DNA of 33,474 bases, taken from an uncultured Eubacteriales bacterium. GTDB lineage: Bacteria; Bacillota; Clostridia; Christensenellales; Aristaeellaceae. Shown here piece by piece: positions 22,199 to 30,152 of the stretch. Made by a program: the position numbers and the translations under genes. Location: positions 1-33,474 of the forward strand of contig CADCJO010000045.1 in the NCBI GenBank assembly GCA_902801765.1. Direction: 5' to 3'. Within the stretch, counting starts at the first letter, position 1, and each line of letters begins with the position of its first letter. A model generated the notes under the pieces. That model was not told the origin of the DNA. It worked only from the letters and a program-made list of their open reading frames with translations, and made no database searches.

Positions 22199-22519
22199 AT
22201 GAACCATCAGCAGCAGACCTTGAACCAGAATCAGCAGAACCAGCAGGCTGCCCAGCAGCCTCTGACCGACCAGGAACTGGCCTTTGACCTGCTCTACCAG
22301 GAAAAAGCCCTGCTTTCCAACATCGCCTCCGAGGTGCTGGAGGCGAGCCAGCCCGGCATGCGTCAGGTGCTGAACGACTGCTATTTGCAGATCGGCCAGG
22401 ATCAATTGAGCATTTTTAACGCCATGGAGCAGCAGGGCTGGTATCCCGTCAAGCCTGCCCAGCAGCAGGACATCCAGACCGCCAAGCAGAAGTATCAGCA
22501 GATGCGCGGCACGATCTGA
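22199..22519 (+). CDS. cotF: Spore coat protein, CotF family
   Basis: A 106-aa protein with a Gln/Asn-rich N-terminus (about residues 3-21) followed by a CotF domain (PF07875): LTDQELAFDLLYQEKALLSN and the helix pair ending in MEQQGWYPVKPA, which is the typical C-terminal signature. CotF proteins are part of the spore coat. It is the second gene of a two-gene transcript with the 69-aa protein and ends at a strong terminator. The start follows AAGGAGGGAG. Confidence 0.85.
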   Translation: MNHQQQTLNQNQQNQQAAQQPLTDQELAFDLLYQEKALLSNIASEVLEASQPGMRQVLNDCYLQIGQDQLSIFNAMEQQGWYPVKPAQQQDIQTAKQKYQQMRGTI

Positions 22520-22534
22520 ACCATCCATGATCTG

Positions 22535-22566
22535 AAAGAATCCTTCCAGCCGGAGGGATTCTTTTT
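22535..22566 (+). terminator. Intrinsic terminator of the coat gene pair
   Basis: AAAGAATCCTTCC (22535-22547) pairs with GGAGGGATTCTTT (22552-22564) with one wobble and an AGCC loop, followed by T. Confidence 0.88.
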
Positions 22567-22646
22567 GCTTCATACCCTTGGTGATTATATCACACAAAAA
22601 TCAAGAATGAAATAAAAAATCTCTTTCAAAATCCTGCAAAATCGTG

Positions 22647-22675
22647 TATAGTGAAAACTGAACATAGCTGTTCAG
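22647..22675 (+). promoter_or_regulatory. Possible ogt promoter -10 box with an adjacent dyad
   Basis: TATAGT (22647-22652) is a plausible -10 box with only a weak -35 (TTTCAA, 22624-22629). Immediately downstream lies a perfect seven-base dyad CTGAACA-TAGC-TGTTCAG (22658-22675). The word CTGAACA recurs at 22847-22853 and 22861-22867, close to the ogt start. It could be an operator at or after the start site. The transcript would have to cross the repeat at 22724-22818. Confidence 0.35.
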
Positions 22676-22723
22676 CCGCAAGATCATTACAGGATACTTT
22701 CATCCATAAGGAAGTATGAATGA

Positions 22724-22818
22724 AACCCCTCAGTCGGCTTTGCCGACAGCTCCCCTGATAGGGGAGCCAATCTAAGCCTCCCCTATGAGGGGAGGTGGCG
22801 CGAAGCGACGGAGGGGTT
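22724..22818. repeat. Palindromic four-hairpin repeat element
   Basis: The ends AACCCCTC and GAGGGGTT are perfect inverted repeats. Inside are GTCGGC-TTT-GCCGAC, GCTCCCCT-GAT-AGGGGAGC and CCTCCCCT-ATG-AGGGGAGG, all perfect, then a weaker stem. Elements of this build are common intergenic repeats in gut Bacillota. It carries no reading frame and sits between the coat genes and ogt. Confidence 0.75.
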
Positions 22819-22890
22819 CTCCCTCGTCCCTGCATTACAGTATCAACTGAACAGTTACAGCTGAACAAAAACAAAAGCGAGGTGCCTTCA

Positions 22891-23424
22891 ATGGATTATA
22901 CCTGGCGCGTTTCCTCCCCTCTGGGCGGCATCACCCTGGCCAGCAACGGTGAAGCGCTGACGGGGCTGTGGTTTGACGGGCAAAAGTATTTCGGTTCCAC
23001 CCTTTCCGCCGCACATGAAACCAGGCCGCTTCCCATCTTTGAGGAAACGGAACGCTGGCTGGGCATCTATTTCAGCGGCCAAGCGCCGGACTTTACCCCC
23101 AAGCTGCATCTGTCCGCCACTCCGTTCCGGCTGGCCGTGTGGAATTGTCTTTTAGCCATCCCGTACGGGGAAACCGTCACCTACGGCGAATTGGCACGGA
23201 AAACCGGCTGGTACGGCAAGCTCTGGCACGGTTCCGCCCGGGCTGTGGGCGGCGCTGTGGGGCGCAATCCCATTTCCCTGATCGTGCCCTGCCATCGGGT
23301 AATCGGCACGGACGGCAGCCTGACCGGCTACGCGGGGGGCGTCGAACGGAAACAGCTTTTGCTACAAATGGAGAAAACGCATATGCCTCTCCCTTGCGAT
23401 TTTGGGAAAACAGCGGTACAATAG
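22891..23424 (+). CDS. ogt: Methylated-DNA--protein-cysteine methyltransferase
   Basis: A 177-aa DNA repair protein. The active-site motif is IVPCHRVIG with acceptor Cys134; the helix-turn-helix recognition part (AIPYGETVTYGELARKTG) and the asparagine hinge (GRNPISLI) are in place. It transfers the methyl group from O6-methylguanine to itself and is used once. The N-terminal domain lacks the Ada transcription-factor region, so it is of Ogt type. The start follows GCGAGGTG. The acyltransferase fusion gene begins 56 bases later in the same direction, so the two may share a transcript. Confidence 0.93.
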   Translation: MDYTWRVSSPLGGITLASNGEALTGLWFDGQKYFGSTLSAAHETRPLPIFEETERWLGIYFSGQAPDFTPKLHLSATPFRLAVWNCLLAIPYGETVTYGELARKTGWYGKLWHGSARAVGGAVGRNPISLIVPCHRVIGTDGSLTGYAGGVERKQLLLQMEKTHMPLPCDFGKTAVQ

Positions 23425-23480
23425 ACAGGAATGTTCCTCCATCCATTGCCCCGGTTTGATTACGAAAGGAGGCTGGCTGC

Positions 23481-25493
23481 GTGCAGAAGGAAGAAAGCGG
23501 AAAAATCACACTCAGCAGCTTCATAACAATCGGTTCATTTTGTTCTTTGTTGGTATGCATGCTCGTTTCCGGCGCGCTGCTGCCGCTGCCGCTGGTGGGC
23601 GGCGGGCTGTATCTGGCGGCGCAGGGAACGTTGCGGCTTGCCGCGCTGATACGGCCCGCCCGGGCAGCCGAAATGTCCAAGGCTTTAAAAGGAGCGGGGG
23701 CCTCGCTGGCGGCGGTGATTGCCGGCTGGGTGCTCTCCCTCATCACGGCTTTTTCCGAGCATGTGAAAGCCGACGGTTTTCTGCCCGTGGCAGGGATCGC
23801 GCTGTGCGCCGCGGCCAGGAGCGCGCTCACCCGCCTGGCAGTTGAACGCACGCAGGATACGGACGGGCACAAAACCCGAAAGGCTTTGTTCATCCTTGGT
23901 ATTCAGGCCGTTTTCTTTTGCCTGGGCGCGCCGCTCATCTGGTTCAGCCCCCTGTCCCATGCCAAGCGCTGGGCGCTGCTGGGCTGCTGGGCGGTGAGCG
24001 GCCTTCCGGAGTGCTTCCCGCTGAAACGGAAGCGCTGCCGCTTGACTGCCGTCACGGAGCAAGACCGGGCAGACCGGAAAGCCCTGCGTGGCGTTCACGC
24101 CTGCGTGATCTTCCGCAGGATGGCGCTGGCCGCTTCCGCCGCCGTGCAGGCGGTGCAGGCGGTGGGCTGCGTCTGCGTCGCCCTGGCCATTGGCGCGCCG
24201 CTTGCGTGCATGGCCGTGGCGCTGCTGTGCGCTGTCGCGGTGCCCTGGCTCACTGTCACATTCCTGAATCGGTCCAGGAAGCGGGAACCCGACCCTAATA
24301 AAATCATCATGCTGGGACTGCTCATCTGGCTGGCCGGTCTGTTTCTGTGCATGCTGTATCCAGAGCATCCCTTTGTCAGCGCGGCGGCGCTGGCGCTGTG
24401 CTTCCTCGGCGCGGCGGGCAGCTGCCACGCCCTGGCGGGATTGAGCGAGGATATGCGCCGAGCGGCAGCGTTCGCCCTGGGCCATACGCCCGAAAACATG
24501 AATGCCTTTTTGGAAACCGACCTCCGTTTTTCCGCGCTGGTGGGCGGGATCATCGGCCTGGCGGCACTGGCGCTGGCGGTTCTTTTTCCTGCCGTGCTTA
24601 CCGTCTGTATCGCCCTGCCCGCCCTGGCCCTGACCATCGCGGCGCTTGTGTTCGCGCTGCTTTTCCCGCTGCGGCTGCTGCACCTGCGCAAGCTGCGCCG
24701 CTGCATTGCGTTCCAGGAGCAAGGCATTGAAAACAAACCGATGCGCCGCCAGCTGGAGCCGGTGGTGATTCAAAAAAGCATCAAAAATTACGGCATTCGG
24801 CTGGTGGAATTTGTGCTGCGTCCATTCTTCTTCCACCGGGTTCGAGGCGCGGAAAACTTACGCCTGGACGAGGATATTCCCTGTGTGTTCGTGTGCAACC
24901 ACGGTGAAATTCTGGGCCCGGTGGTATGCACGCTGTTTTCTCCCTTTCCTTTCCGTCCCTGGTCAGCCTATGAAATGCTGGACAAAAGCATGGTGTCCAA
25001 GCGTACAATGAACGGCGCTTTCCAAGGCGTGAAGGGCGTCGGACGCAGGCTGCTTCAATGGCTGATGGACCGTATCGGCGCGCCGGCCCTCGTCTGGCTG
25101 CTGCGGTCCGAGGGCAGCATCGCGGTTTACCACGACAATCCCCATAAGCTGATGCAGACCTTCCGCGAAACCATCGCCACCATGCAGGCGGGAGACAATA
25201 TTCTGGTGTTTCCGGAAAACGCGGAAACCTCCCCCGACCATCGCTATGTCCAGGAGGGCGTGAGCGAATTCTTCACCGGCTTTACCATGATCGGCCAGAT
25301 GTACGCCAACAAGACTGGCGACTGCCCTCTGTTTGTGCCCATGTACGCCGACAAGAAAAAACGGCTGATCACCTATGGCACCCCAACCCGCTACGACGCT
25401 GAGGCCCCCGTCAATGAGGAAAAAGACAGGCTGTGCCGTTACCTGCGGGGCGAGATCATGCGTTTGGCCGGCCTGGAAGAAACGGAACGCTGA
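23481..25493 (+). CDS. Polytopic membrane protein fused to a PlsC-like acyltransferase
   Basis: A 670-aa protein starting with GTG after AAAGGAGG. Residues ~10-410 hold about 12 hydrophobic segments and look like a transporter-type (MFS-like) membrane region. Residues ~440-670 resemble a PlsC/LPLAT acyltransferase: CNHGEILGP near residue 472 in the place of the NHxxxxD motif, and VFPENAE near residue 576 in the place of the FPEG motif. The usual aspartate of HX4D is not there (glycine instead); Glu476 may take its place. The arrangement recalls the LplT-Aas transporter/acyltransferase pair, which recycles lysophospholipids, but the reaction here is inferred. It could equally make or remodel membrane lipids. 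Confidence 0.7.
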   Translation: MQKEESGKITLSSFITIGSFCSLLVCMLVSGALLPLPLVGGGLYLAAQGTLRLAALIRPARAAEMSKALKGAGASLAAVIAGWVLSLITAFSEHVKADGFLPVAGIALCAAARSALTRLAVERTQDTDGHKTRKALFILGIQAVFFCLGAPLIWFSPLSHAKRWALLGCWAVSGLPECFPLKRKRCRLTAVTEQDRADRKALRGVHACVIFRRMALAASAAVQAVQAVGCVCVALAIGAPLACMAVALLCAVAVPWLTVTFLNRSRKREPDPNKIIMLGLLIWLAGLFLCMLYPEHPFVSAAALALCFLGAAGSCHALAGLSEDMRRAAAFALGHTPENMNAFLETDLRFSALVGGIIGLAALALAVLFPAVLTVCIALPALALTIAALVFALLFPLRLLHLRKLRRCIAFQEQGIENKPMRRQLEPVVIQKSIKNYGIRLVEFVLRPFFFHRVRGAENLRLDEDIPCVFVCNHGEILGPVVCTLFSPFPFRPWSAYEMLDKSMVSKRTMNGAFQGVKGVGRRLLQWLMDRIGAPALVWLLRSEGSIAVYHDNPHKLMQTFRETIATMQAGDNILVFPENAETSPDHRYVQEGVSEFFTGFTMIGQMYANKTGDCPLFVPMYADKKKRLITYGTPTRYDAEAPVNEEKDRLCRYLRGEIMRLAGLEETER

Positions 25494-25712
25494 ATTGATC
25501 CCTGCGGCGTGAAATTGCAGGTGAATCGGAAGAAACCCACATCGCCAAGGTGAACCCGCCAAAGACTGAAAGCTTCCGGGATTTGCGTTCAGTAAGGCAA
25601 AGAAAGGTTCTTCTTTACACACACCAGAAATCTCTGCTGAAAGCCAGCCAACTGCCGGAAAGCCTGCTGGTTCATGGCAGAGACCACAGCCGTGAAAAAA
25701 ACATATCAAACG

Positions 25713-25838
25713 AAAGGCTCATACGCGCCGGAATCTATGCTCTGTCCGAAGCGTATGAGCCTTTCAGTCTGCTTGTATCGAACGCGCCGCGTACCGAACG
25801 GTACGCGCGGTGCGATGAGAGGAGGGGGCGTCGCCCCC
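25713..25838. repeat. Three hairpins in the gap before the deacetylase gene
   Basis: AAAGGCTCATACGC (25713-25726) pairs with GCGTATGAGCCTTT (25751-25764); CGCGTACC-GAAC-GGTACGCG (25788-25807); GGGGGC-GTC-GCCCCC (25824-25838). None is followed by a convincing T run on either strand, although they lie between two convergent genes and could act as terminators. The other part of the gap (25494-25712) shows no gene. Confidence 0.55.
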
Positions 25839-25846
25839 CCGATTGA

Positions 25847-26614
25847 TTATTTGTTCAGGTATTCCGTCTTGCGGACGCTCCAATCGAACAGCTCGTCCAC
25901 CGGTTCCAGGGGCGGCAGGTTCAGCAGTTCGCTGATGGTGACCATTTCATAACCCTGCTCCGCCAGCCAGGGAATCACCTTCTGCAGACAGTTCCAGTCC
26001 GCTTTCCGGGCGTGGAACAGGATGATGCTGCCGTTCTGCACGTTCTTTTTCACTTCGTCCGCGTCGGTGGAATCCACATCCCAGAGGATGACGTGGTGAT
26101 AGCCCACCTTTTCCAGCTGCTTCTGGAACACGGCGTCGTGACTGCCGAAGGGCGGGCGGAGGGTGCGGATGGGGTAGTGGTAGCCCAGCAGATGGTCCAG
26201 CACGTGCTGGGGATATTTGCTGTACAGGATTTGATTGAACTGGGTTTCCTTGGTCATGCGGTTGTGGTGATGGGTGTGGGTGCCGATTTCGCTGGAGGAG
26301 GCGGCGATCGCCTGCCACAGCTCCTTGTCGCCGCCTTTGAGCTTTTCTTCCTTCAGCAGTTCACCCACGGGATAAAAAGTGATGCTGCCGCCGTAGGAAG
26401 TGATCAGCTCCCAGGCTTTTTGCACGTACTCAAATTCGTAGCAGTCGTCCATCGTGACGGCCACGCGGCGCTCGTCCCGGCTGCCGTTTCGGATAGCGTG
26501 GGGCCAGGGGTCGTTTTCCTGCCAGTCCAGACCCATGGATTCGGGGACTGCTTCGGCGAAGCAGGAGGGGAGGAGGCACAGGCAGAGCAGGCAAAGAAAG
26601 ATACGTTTAAACAT
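25847..26614 (-). CDS. Exported polysaccharide deacetylase (NodB domain)
   Basis: A 255-aa protein with an N-terminal signal (MFKRIFLCLLCLCLLPSCFAEA; either lipobox LPSC or cleavage at AEA). The NodB domain shows the expected motifs: TMDDC (Asp56/Asp57), THTHHH (His113 and His117 as metal ligands), RPPFGSHD (Arg153), WDVDSTD and LFHA (His201). It should remove N-acetyl groups from a surface polysaccharide such as peptidoglycan or an N-acetylglucosamine polymer. Family members also work in spore cortex formation (PdaA), but nothing here proves that. The start follows AGAGGT. The frame is open upstream through the hairpin region, which is not coding. Confidence 0.88.
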   Translation of the reverse strand: MFKRIFLCLLCLCLLPSCFAEAVPESMGLDWQENDPWPHAIRNGSRDERRVAVTMDDCYEFEYVQKAWELITSYGGSITFYPVGELLKEEKLKGGDKELWQAIAASSSEIGTHTHHHNRMTKETQFNQILYSKYPQHVLDHLLGYHYPIRTLRPPFGSHDAVFQKQLEKVGYHHVILWDVDSTDADEVKKNVQNGSIILFHARKADWNCLQKVIPWLAEQGYEMVTISELLNLPPLEPVDELFDWSVRKTEYLNK

Positions 26615-26651
26615 AATACAACCTCTTATGGCTTTCTCGGAAAGGGGACGA

Positions 26652-26791
26652 ACCATTGATGACCGCCCTTTGGCGGGGATATCATCAATGGTGAGATCAT
26701 CCGAAACGAGCAATCTCCGCAGTGCGGAGTTGCGACGATTGAGGATGCGGAAGGGGAAACCGCTCTTTGGCCTCCAAAGAGCGGTTTCCCC
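26652..26791. repeat. Cluster of hairpins between the CofE-like and deacetylase genes
   Basis: ACCATTGATGA (26652-26662) pairs with TCATCAATGGT (26682-26692) with an inner CCGCC-CTTT-GGCGG; then CTCCGC-AGT-GCGGAG near 26716-26730; then an 18-base-pair perfect stem GGGGAAACCGCTCTTTGG / CCAAAGAGCGGTTTCCCC (26753-26791) with a three-base loop. The last lies 13 bases beyond the stop of the CofE-like gene and may block read-through, but no T run follows. Confidence 0.6.
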
Positions 26792-26803
26792 CACAAAACT
26801 TCG

Positions 26804-27550
26804 TTACTTCAACGGCCGGATCAGGATGAGGGGCGTCAGTTCGTCGCCCTGGCCGGAAGGGTTGTCCTGCATAGCGTCCTGAATCTCCTCGTCGGTGAGG
26901 GGGAAGCCGTGGGATTTACCCAGCTGGTCGCGCTGGAGGTCGTTGGCGTCCATGAGGACGACGGGGATGCCGGTCTGCTTGTAAAGCTCGTCGCACAGCT
27001 CTACCGGGTTGTCGGGGTTAATAAGCGCCATTTCCTTGTATACGTCAAAGCTGGAACGGAAATAGAAGCCGTCGATGCCACCGACGCCCTTGCCGCAGAC
27101 CTTGTAGAACACGCCGTGGATGCCGAAGGGCTTCGTAACCGCGGAGCAGAACACGGCCAGGAGCACCCGGGGCAGGCCGCAGATGTCGATGACCAATTGC
27201 AGCTTGTAGGGCTCGTGCATGCCCACGCCGGTGTGGTTAATGCCGGCGAAGCGCCACAGGAAGTTGGCCCAGAAGCCGGGCTTCACCTCATCGCGGGTCT
27301 TGACGGATTCCACGCACATGCACATGACCTTTGCGCCGAAGGACAGCACGTCGCCCTCCTGGTACAAGGGCCGCACATACTTTTCCACCAGCTCCTTCTG
27401 GCTTTCGCCGCGCTGGACGAAGTGGGTTTGGATGGCGAAACGGTCATATTTCCGGCCATTCTTGCCGGTTACGGTGCCGCGGTCAAAATATGCGATGCCG
27501 TCCTTTTCACGGCGCTGATCCTCCAGGTTCCGGGAAGGAATGATTCCCAT
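26804..27550 (-). CDS. CofE-like (F420-0:gamma-glutamyl ligase family) protein
   Basis: A 248-aa protein resembling the coenzyme F420-0:L-glutamate ligase family as it occurs in Clostridia: AIQTHFVQRGE, YVRPLYQEGDVLSFGAKV, INHTGVGMHEPYKLQL, GGIDGFYFRSSFDVY and VVLMDANDLQRDQLG. In archaea and actinobacteria CofE adds glutamates to coenzyme F420. Most Clostridia do not make F420, and no other F420 gene is in the window, so the real substrate may be another carboxylate or amino acid. No signal peptide. The start follows GGAGG; the promoter at 27589-27618 belongs to it. Confidence 0.6.
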   Translation of the reverse strand: MGIIPSRNLEDQRREKDGIAYFDRGTVTGKNGRKYDRFAIQTHFVQRGESQKELVEKYVRPLYQEGDVLSFGAKVMCMCVESVKTRDEVKPGFWANFLWRFAGINHTGVGMHEPYKLQLVIDICGLPRVLLAVFCSAVTKPFGIHGVFYKVCGKGVGGIDGFYFRSSFDVYKEMALINPDNPVELCDELYKQTGIPVVLMDANDLQRDQLGKSHGFPLTDEEIQDAMQDNPSGQGDELTPLILIRPLK

Positions 27551-27588
27551 GGTCCTTACCTCCAATAATATGGAAAAAATACATTGTC

Positions 27589-27618
27589 ATTGTACACCCG
27601 GGCGGGTATGTTTGTCAA
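27589..27618 (-). promoter_or_regulatory. Sigma-A promoter of the CofE-like gene
   Basis: Minus strand: TTGACA (27613-27618), 18-base spacer, TACAAT (27589-27594). The spacer holds a small dyad ACCCG-GG-CGGGT. The -35 box lies within the divergent bofA-like promoter. Confidence 0.7.
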
Positions 27619-27634
27619 TGTTTGCGCATACCTT
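27606..27634 (+). promoter_or_regulatory. Sigma-E-like promoter of the bofA-like gene
   Basis: GTATGTT (27606-27612), 14-base spacer, CATACCTT (27627-27634). Compared with the B. subtilis sigma-E pattern (KMATATT, 14-15 bases, CATACAHT) the -10 box has one mismatch and the -35 two. bofA is sigma-E-controlled in B. subtilis. The match is suggestive only. Confidence 0.4.
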
Positions 27635-27653
27635 CCTGACAGGAGGTGGGCGC

Positions 27654-27905
27654 ATGAATGAAGCGCATTGGATGGTGCTGGGGCTGACGGCGGCGATTGC
27701 GGCGGCTTTGATTGTTTTTTCTCTTTCGTATGAGCCGAAAAGTCGTTTGTACCGCTGGACGCGGCGGGTGTTTTGGGCGGCGGCGCTGCTGTTATTCAGC
27801 GGGGCCATCGGCGGGGCGGGGGTGAACCTGTTTAACCTGACGGCGGTGTCCCTGCTGGGTTTGCCTGGATACGGGGCGGCAGCGGCAATCTTTAGTTTTC
27901 CCTGA
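27654..27905 (+). CDS. BofA-like pro-sigma-K processing inhibitor family protein
   Basis: An 83-aa membrane protein with three hydrophobic segments (HWMVLGLTAAIAAALIVFSL, FWAAALLLFSGAIGGAGVNL and TAVSLLGLPGYGAAAAIF). The C-terminal pattern NLFNLTAVSLLGLPGYG matches the BofA signature (the usual form is FNxxTALVVGLLGVPG). BofA holds the protease SpoIVFB inactive in the mother cell during sporulation. Length is close to B. subtilis BofA (87 aa). The start ATG follows AGGAGGTG. Its stop overlaps the end of the convergent gerC gene by 14 bases. Confidence 0.7.
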   Translation: MNEAHWMVLGLTAAIAAALIVFSLSYEPKSRLYRWTRRVFWAAALLLFSGAIGGAGVNLFNLTAVSLLGLPGYGAAAAIFSFP

Positions 27906-29007
27906 GGGTCAGAAGCACTTTCACGTCCGTTTCCGCCTGACAGTAAGCGTCGCGCCAATGCAGCTGTTCCCAGTCCTGGATGGTCAGAAACTGCCGCACG
28001 GCCACCCGGCCGAAGCCGAAGCCGTCGCAGCGCAGGCTTTGCATATGGGAAATCAGATCAGATATGTCCTTTTGAATTAGATCTTTGAGGTATTCCGCGT
28101 CAGGCGTGAAACCGGGGGTGTGCTGCCCTTCACAGAACACCCGCACGGACAGGCGGATGGGAGTTCGCCGCACATCCACCCGGACTTCCGTGGGACGCAG
28201 CGCCGTTACGCGGACGGCGTTTCCGTGTGGGTCGCGGAGGGACAGCGCTTCCACATGGCCCTCCATCAAGTGCAGCAGCGCCATTTCATAGCCGGTCAGA
28301 TAGCCGGACACCCGCACGCCGTCGGTGGCCGCCGCGCCGAATACCTCTACACTTTCCGCGCTTTTACGGGGCAAAGCCCCCGCTTCGTTGTCCAGCGTCT
28401 TTTCGTGGGTGTCGGGGACAGATTCGGAAAAATCGTTCACCGCGCCTAAAATGAACAGCGGATCGCAGAAACCATAGCCTAAATCCCGCACCCCGTCGCA
28501 GAGGGTGGTTTTCGGGGTGAAGCCTTTGCCCGCGTAATTGCTGAGCGTTGTTTCGGTGTAGCGGCTCAGGCGGGTGCCCAGATACGGCTTCTGCGCCTTG
28601 GAGAAGGCTTTGGCTTCGCCCTTGGTCACGATGACCGCCGCTGAACAGCGGAACCGGGGCAGGGCGTCGATCTGCTGGAGCAGCCGGGCGAAGTCCTCCT
28701 GCTTCGCCGCGTTCTCCCCGATGATCACTTCCCGCACCTGGGAAAAGTTTAACGGCCTGGGTGTAGCGGCATTCAGCATGGTGATGGCGTCGGAAAAGGA
28801 ACAGCCCGTCGCCTCCACGGTCAGATACTTGTCGTCCGCGCTCTCTCCGGAGGCATTTCGCGGTGCTTTCACGGACACGGTCACGTCGCCCGTTTCCAGC
28901 CTATCCACCGTTAGCACGATCACCAGCAGATCTTCTTCCAGCTGCCGCGGCGCGCAGCCCGTCAGCAGGAGCAGGCAAAGCAGAAAAAGCAGAAGCAATC
29001 GTTTCAC
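27892..29007 (-). CDS. gerC: Spore germination lipoprotein GerC (Ger(x)C family)
   Basis: A 371-aa lipoprotein: signal peptide MKRLLLLFLLCLLLLTG with lipobox LTGC (Cys18). Ger(x)C family features follow: DLLVIVLTVDR at the N-terminus, the region NFSQVREVIIGE and a C-terminal domain with DLISHMQSLRCDGFGFGR. It is the C subunit of a germinant receptor in the spore inner membrane and is required for receptor function. It overlaps gerB by four bases (ATGA). The expected order A-B-C makes it the third gene of the operon. Confidence 0.9.
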   Translation of the reverse strand: MKRLLLLFLLCLLLLTGCAPRQLEEDLLVIVLTVDRLETGDVTVSVKAPRNASGESADDKYLTVEATGCSFSDAITMLNAATPRPLNFSQVREVIIGENAAKQEDFARLLQQIDALPRFRCSAAVIVTKGEAKAFSKAQKPYLGTRLSRYTETTLSNYAGKGFTPKTTLCDGVRDLGYGFCDPLFILGAVNDFSESVPDTHEKTLDNEAGALPRKSAESVEVFGAAATDGVRVSGYLTGYEMALLHLMEGHVEALSLRDPHGNAVRVTALRPTEVRVDVRRTPIRLSVRVFCEGQHTPGFTPDAEYLKDLIQKDISDLISHMQSLRCDGFGFGRVAVRQFLTIQDWEQLHWRDAYCQAETDVKVLLTLREN

Positions 29008-30152
29008 GGTGTTTGCTCCTTTTCTTTATGCTGTTTCTTTTTCCTGATCGCGCTGGAGCCATACAGCCCCAGCAGCAGAAGGAGCGTGACCGGCCCGCGC
29101 CAAAACGCCAGATGCATCAGCGCTTCCTGCATCGCCGCGTCCTGCATGACGGCGCAGGGAACGAGCGCCAGCAGCAAAAGCAGCGTCACCCAGCCGGCTG
29201 CGGCGCGTTTCCCCGCCATCCGCGCGGCCAGGGCCGACGCCTGGCTGGCGCTGTGGCTGAGGGACAGGAAAAAAAGCAGCAGAATGCCCACCGTTTCCGT
29301 GCTCCAGGCGGGGATGGAGGGCGTCATGTTGGCCACCAGCATCAGCCGCCAGCCCAGGGTTTCCGCCCGCGCCATGGCATAAAACGGCATCAGCCACACG
29401 CTGACCGCCATGGTGGCGCATCCGGCAATGATCGACAGCAGGGTGGGAATAACCGTTTTGCGTTTGCCTGCCAGCATGGGGGAAAGGGTCTGCTGATTCT
29501 GCGGCATCAGCAGCGGCCAGGCGCAGCCCGACACCGCGCCGCACATCCACAGCGCGCCATGGACGATGCTCTTCCAGCCATACCCCAAAACGGGGAAAAA
29601 GTGCGCGGCCCGGCCATGAGGCGCGGCGCCCAGAAACGCGGAGAGCAGCAGAAGGAAGATGATCCATTTCAGGAACCGCGACAGCCGGACGAGGGCGTCC
29701 TCCTGCCTGCCGCTGTTGGCCCAGGCCAGCACGGGGGCGATCAGCAGCGCCATTTTCCACAGGCTGTGCTCCGGCATGTCGTCCAGCAGCATGGCGAACA
29801 GGGAAACAAAAATCAACTGTGCGTTCATCAGGTGCAGCAGCAGAAACAGGAACAGAACAAACTTCGTTCCGCGTTTCCCCGCCGCATAGGCGATCACGCC
29901 GTTTTGTCCGTCCGCGTTTTGTGCTGTTCTTCGGGCCAGAAATAAAAGCAAGAAAGCAAAGGGAATCGTCAGCAGGATGGACAGATAACCCGGCGTGCTC
30001 ACATGCCCATACAGGTACAGCGCCATGCCGATGAAGATTTGCGTGTACACAGAAATGCCGCTCAAGGCGCAGCGATCCTCCGCCAATGCCTGCCACCGCT
30101 GGGCTTTCATCTGGGGTGTGCTGTATACATCGGTCGTCGTCTGTCCCGTCAT
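29004..30152 (-). CDS. gerB: Spore germination protein GerB (permease-like subunit)
   Basis: A 382-aa integral membrane protein with about ten transmembrane segments, of the GerB/APC-superfamily type (PF03845). N-terminal GISVYTQIFIGMALYLYGHV and the later MPQNQQTLSPMLAGKRKT are in positions typical of the family. This subunit is thought to bind the germinant. Compared with the usual ~365 aa it is normal in length. The start ATG overlaps the stop of gerA by four bases. The frame is open further upstream inside gerA but is not used. Confidence 0.88.
   Translation of the reverse strand: MTGQTTTDVYSTPQMKAQRWQALAEDRCALSGISVYTQIFIGMALYLYGHVSTPGYLSILLTIPFAFLLLFLARRTAQNADGQNGVIAYAAGKRGTKFVLFLFLLLHLMNAQLIFVSLFAMLLDDMPEHSLWKMALLIAPVLAWANSGRQEDALVRLSRFLKWIIFLLLLSAFLGAAPHGRAAHFFPVLGYGWKSIVHGALWMCGAVSGCAWPLLMPQNQQTLSPMLAGKRKTVIPTLLSIIAGCATMAVSVWLMPFYAMARAETLGWRLMLVANMTPSIPAWSTETVGILLLFFLSLSHSASQASALAARMAGKRAAAGWVTLLLLLALVPCAVMQDAAMQEALMHLAFWRGPVTLLLLLGLYGSSAIRKKKQHKEKEQTP

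Noticed and set aside
21896-22597. N-terminal extension of the serine hydrolase frame by about 230 codons
   Set aside because: It lies opposite the CotF pair and its terminator; the ATG at 21895 has a good AGGAG site and the known fold begins soon after.
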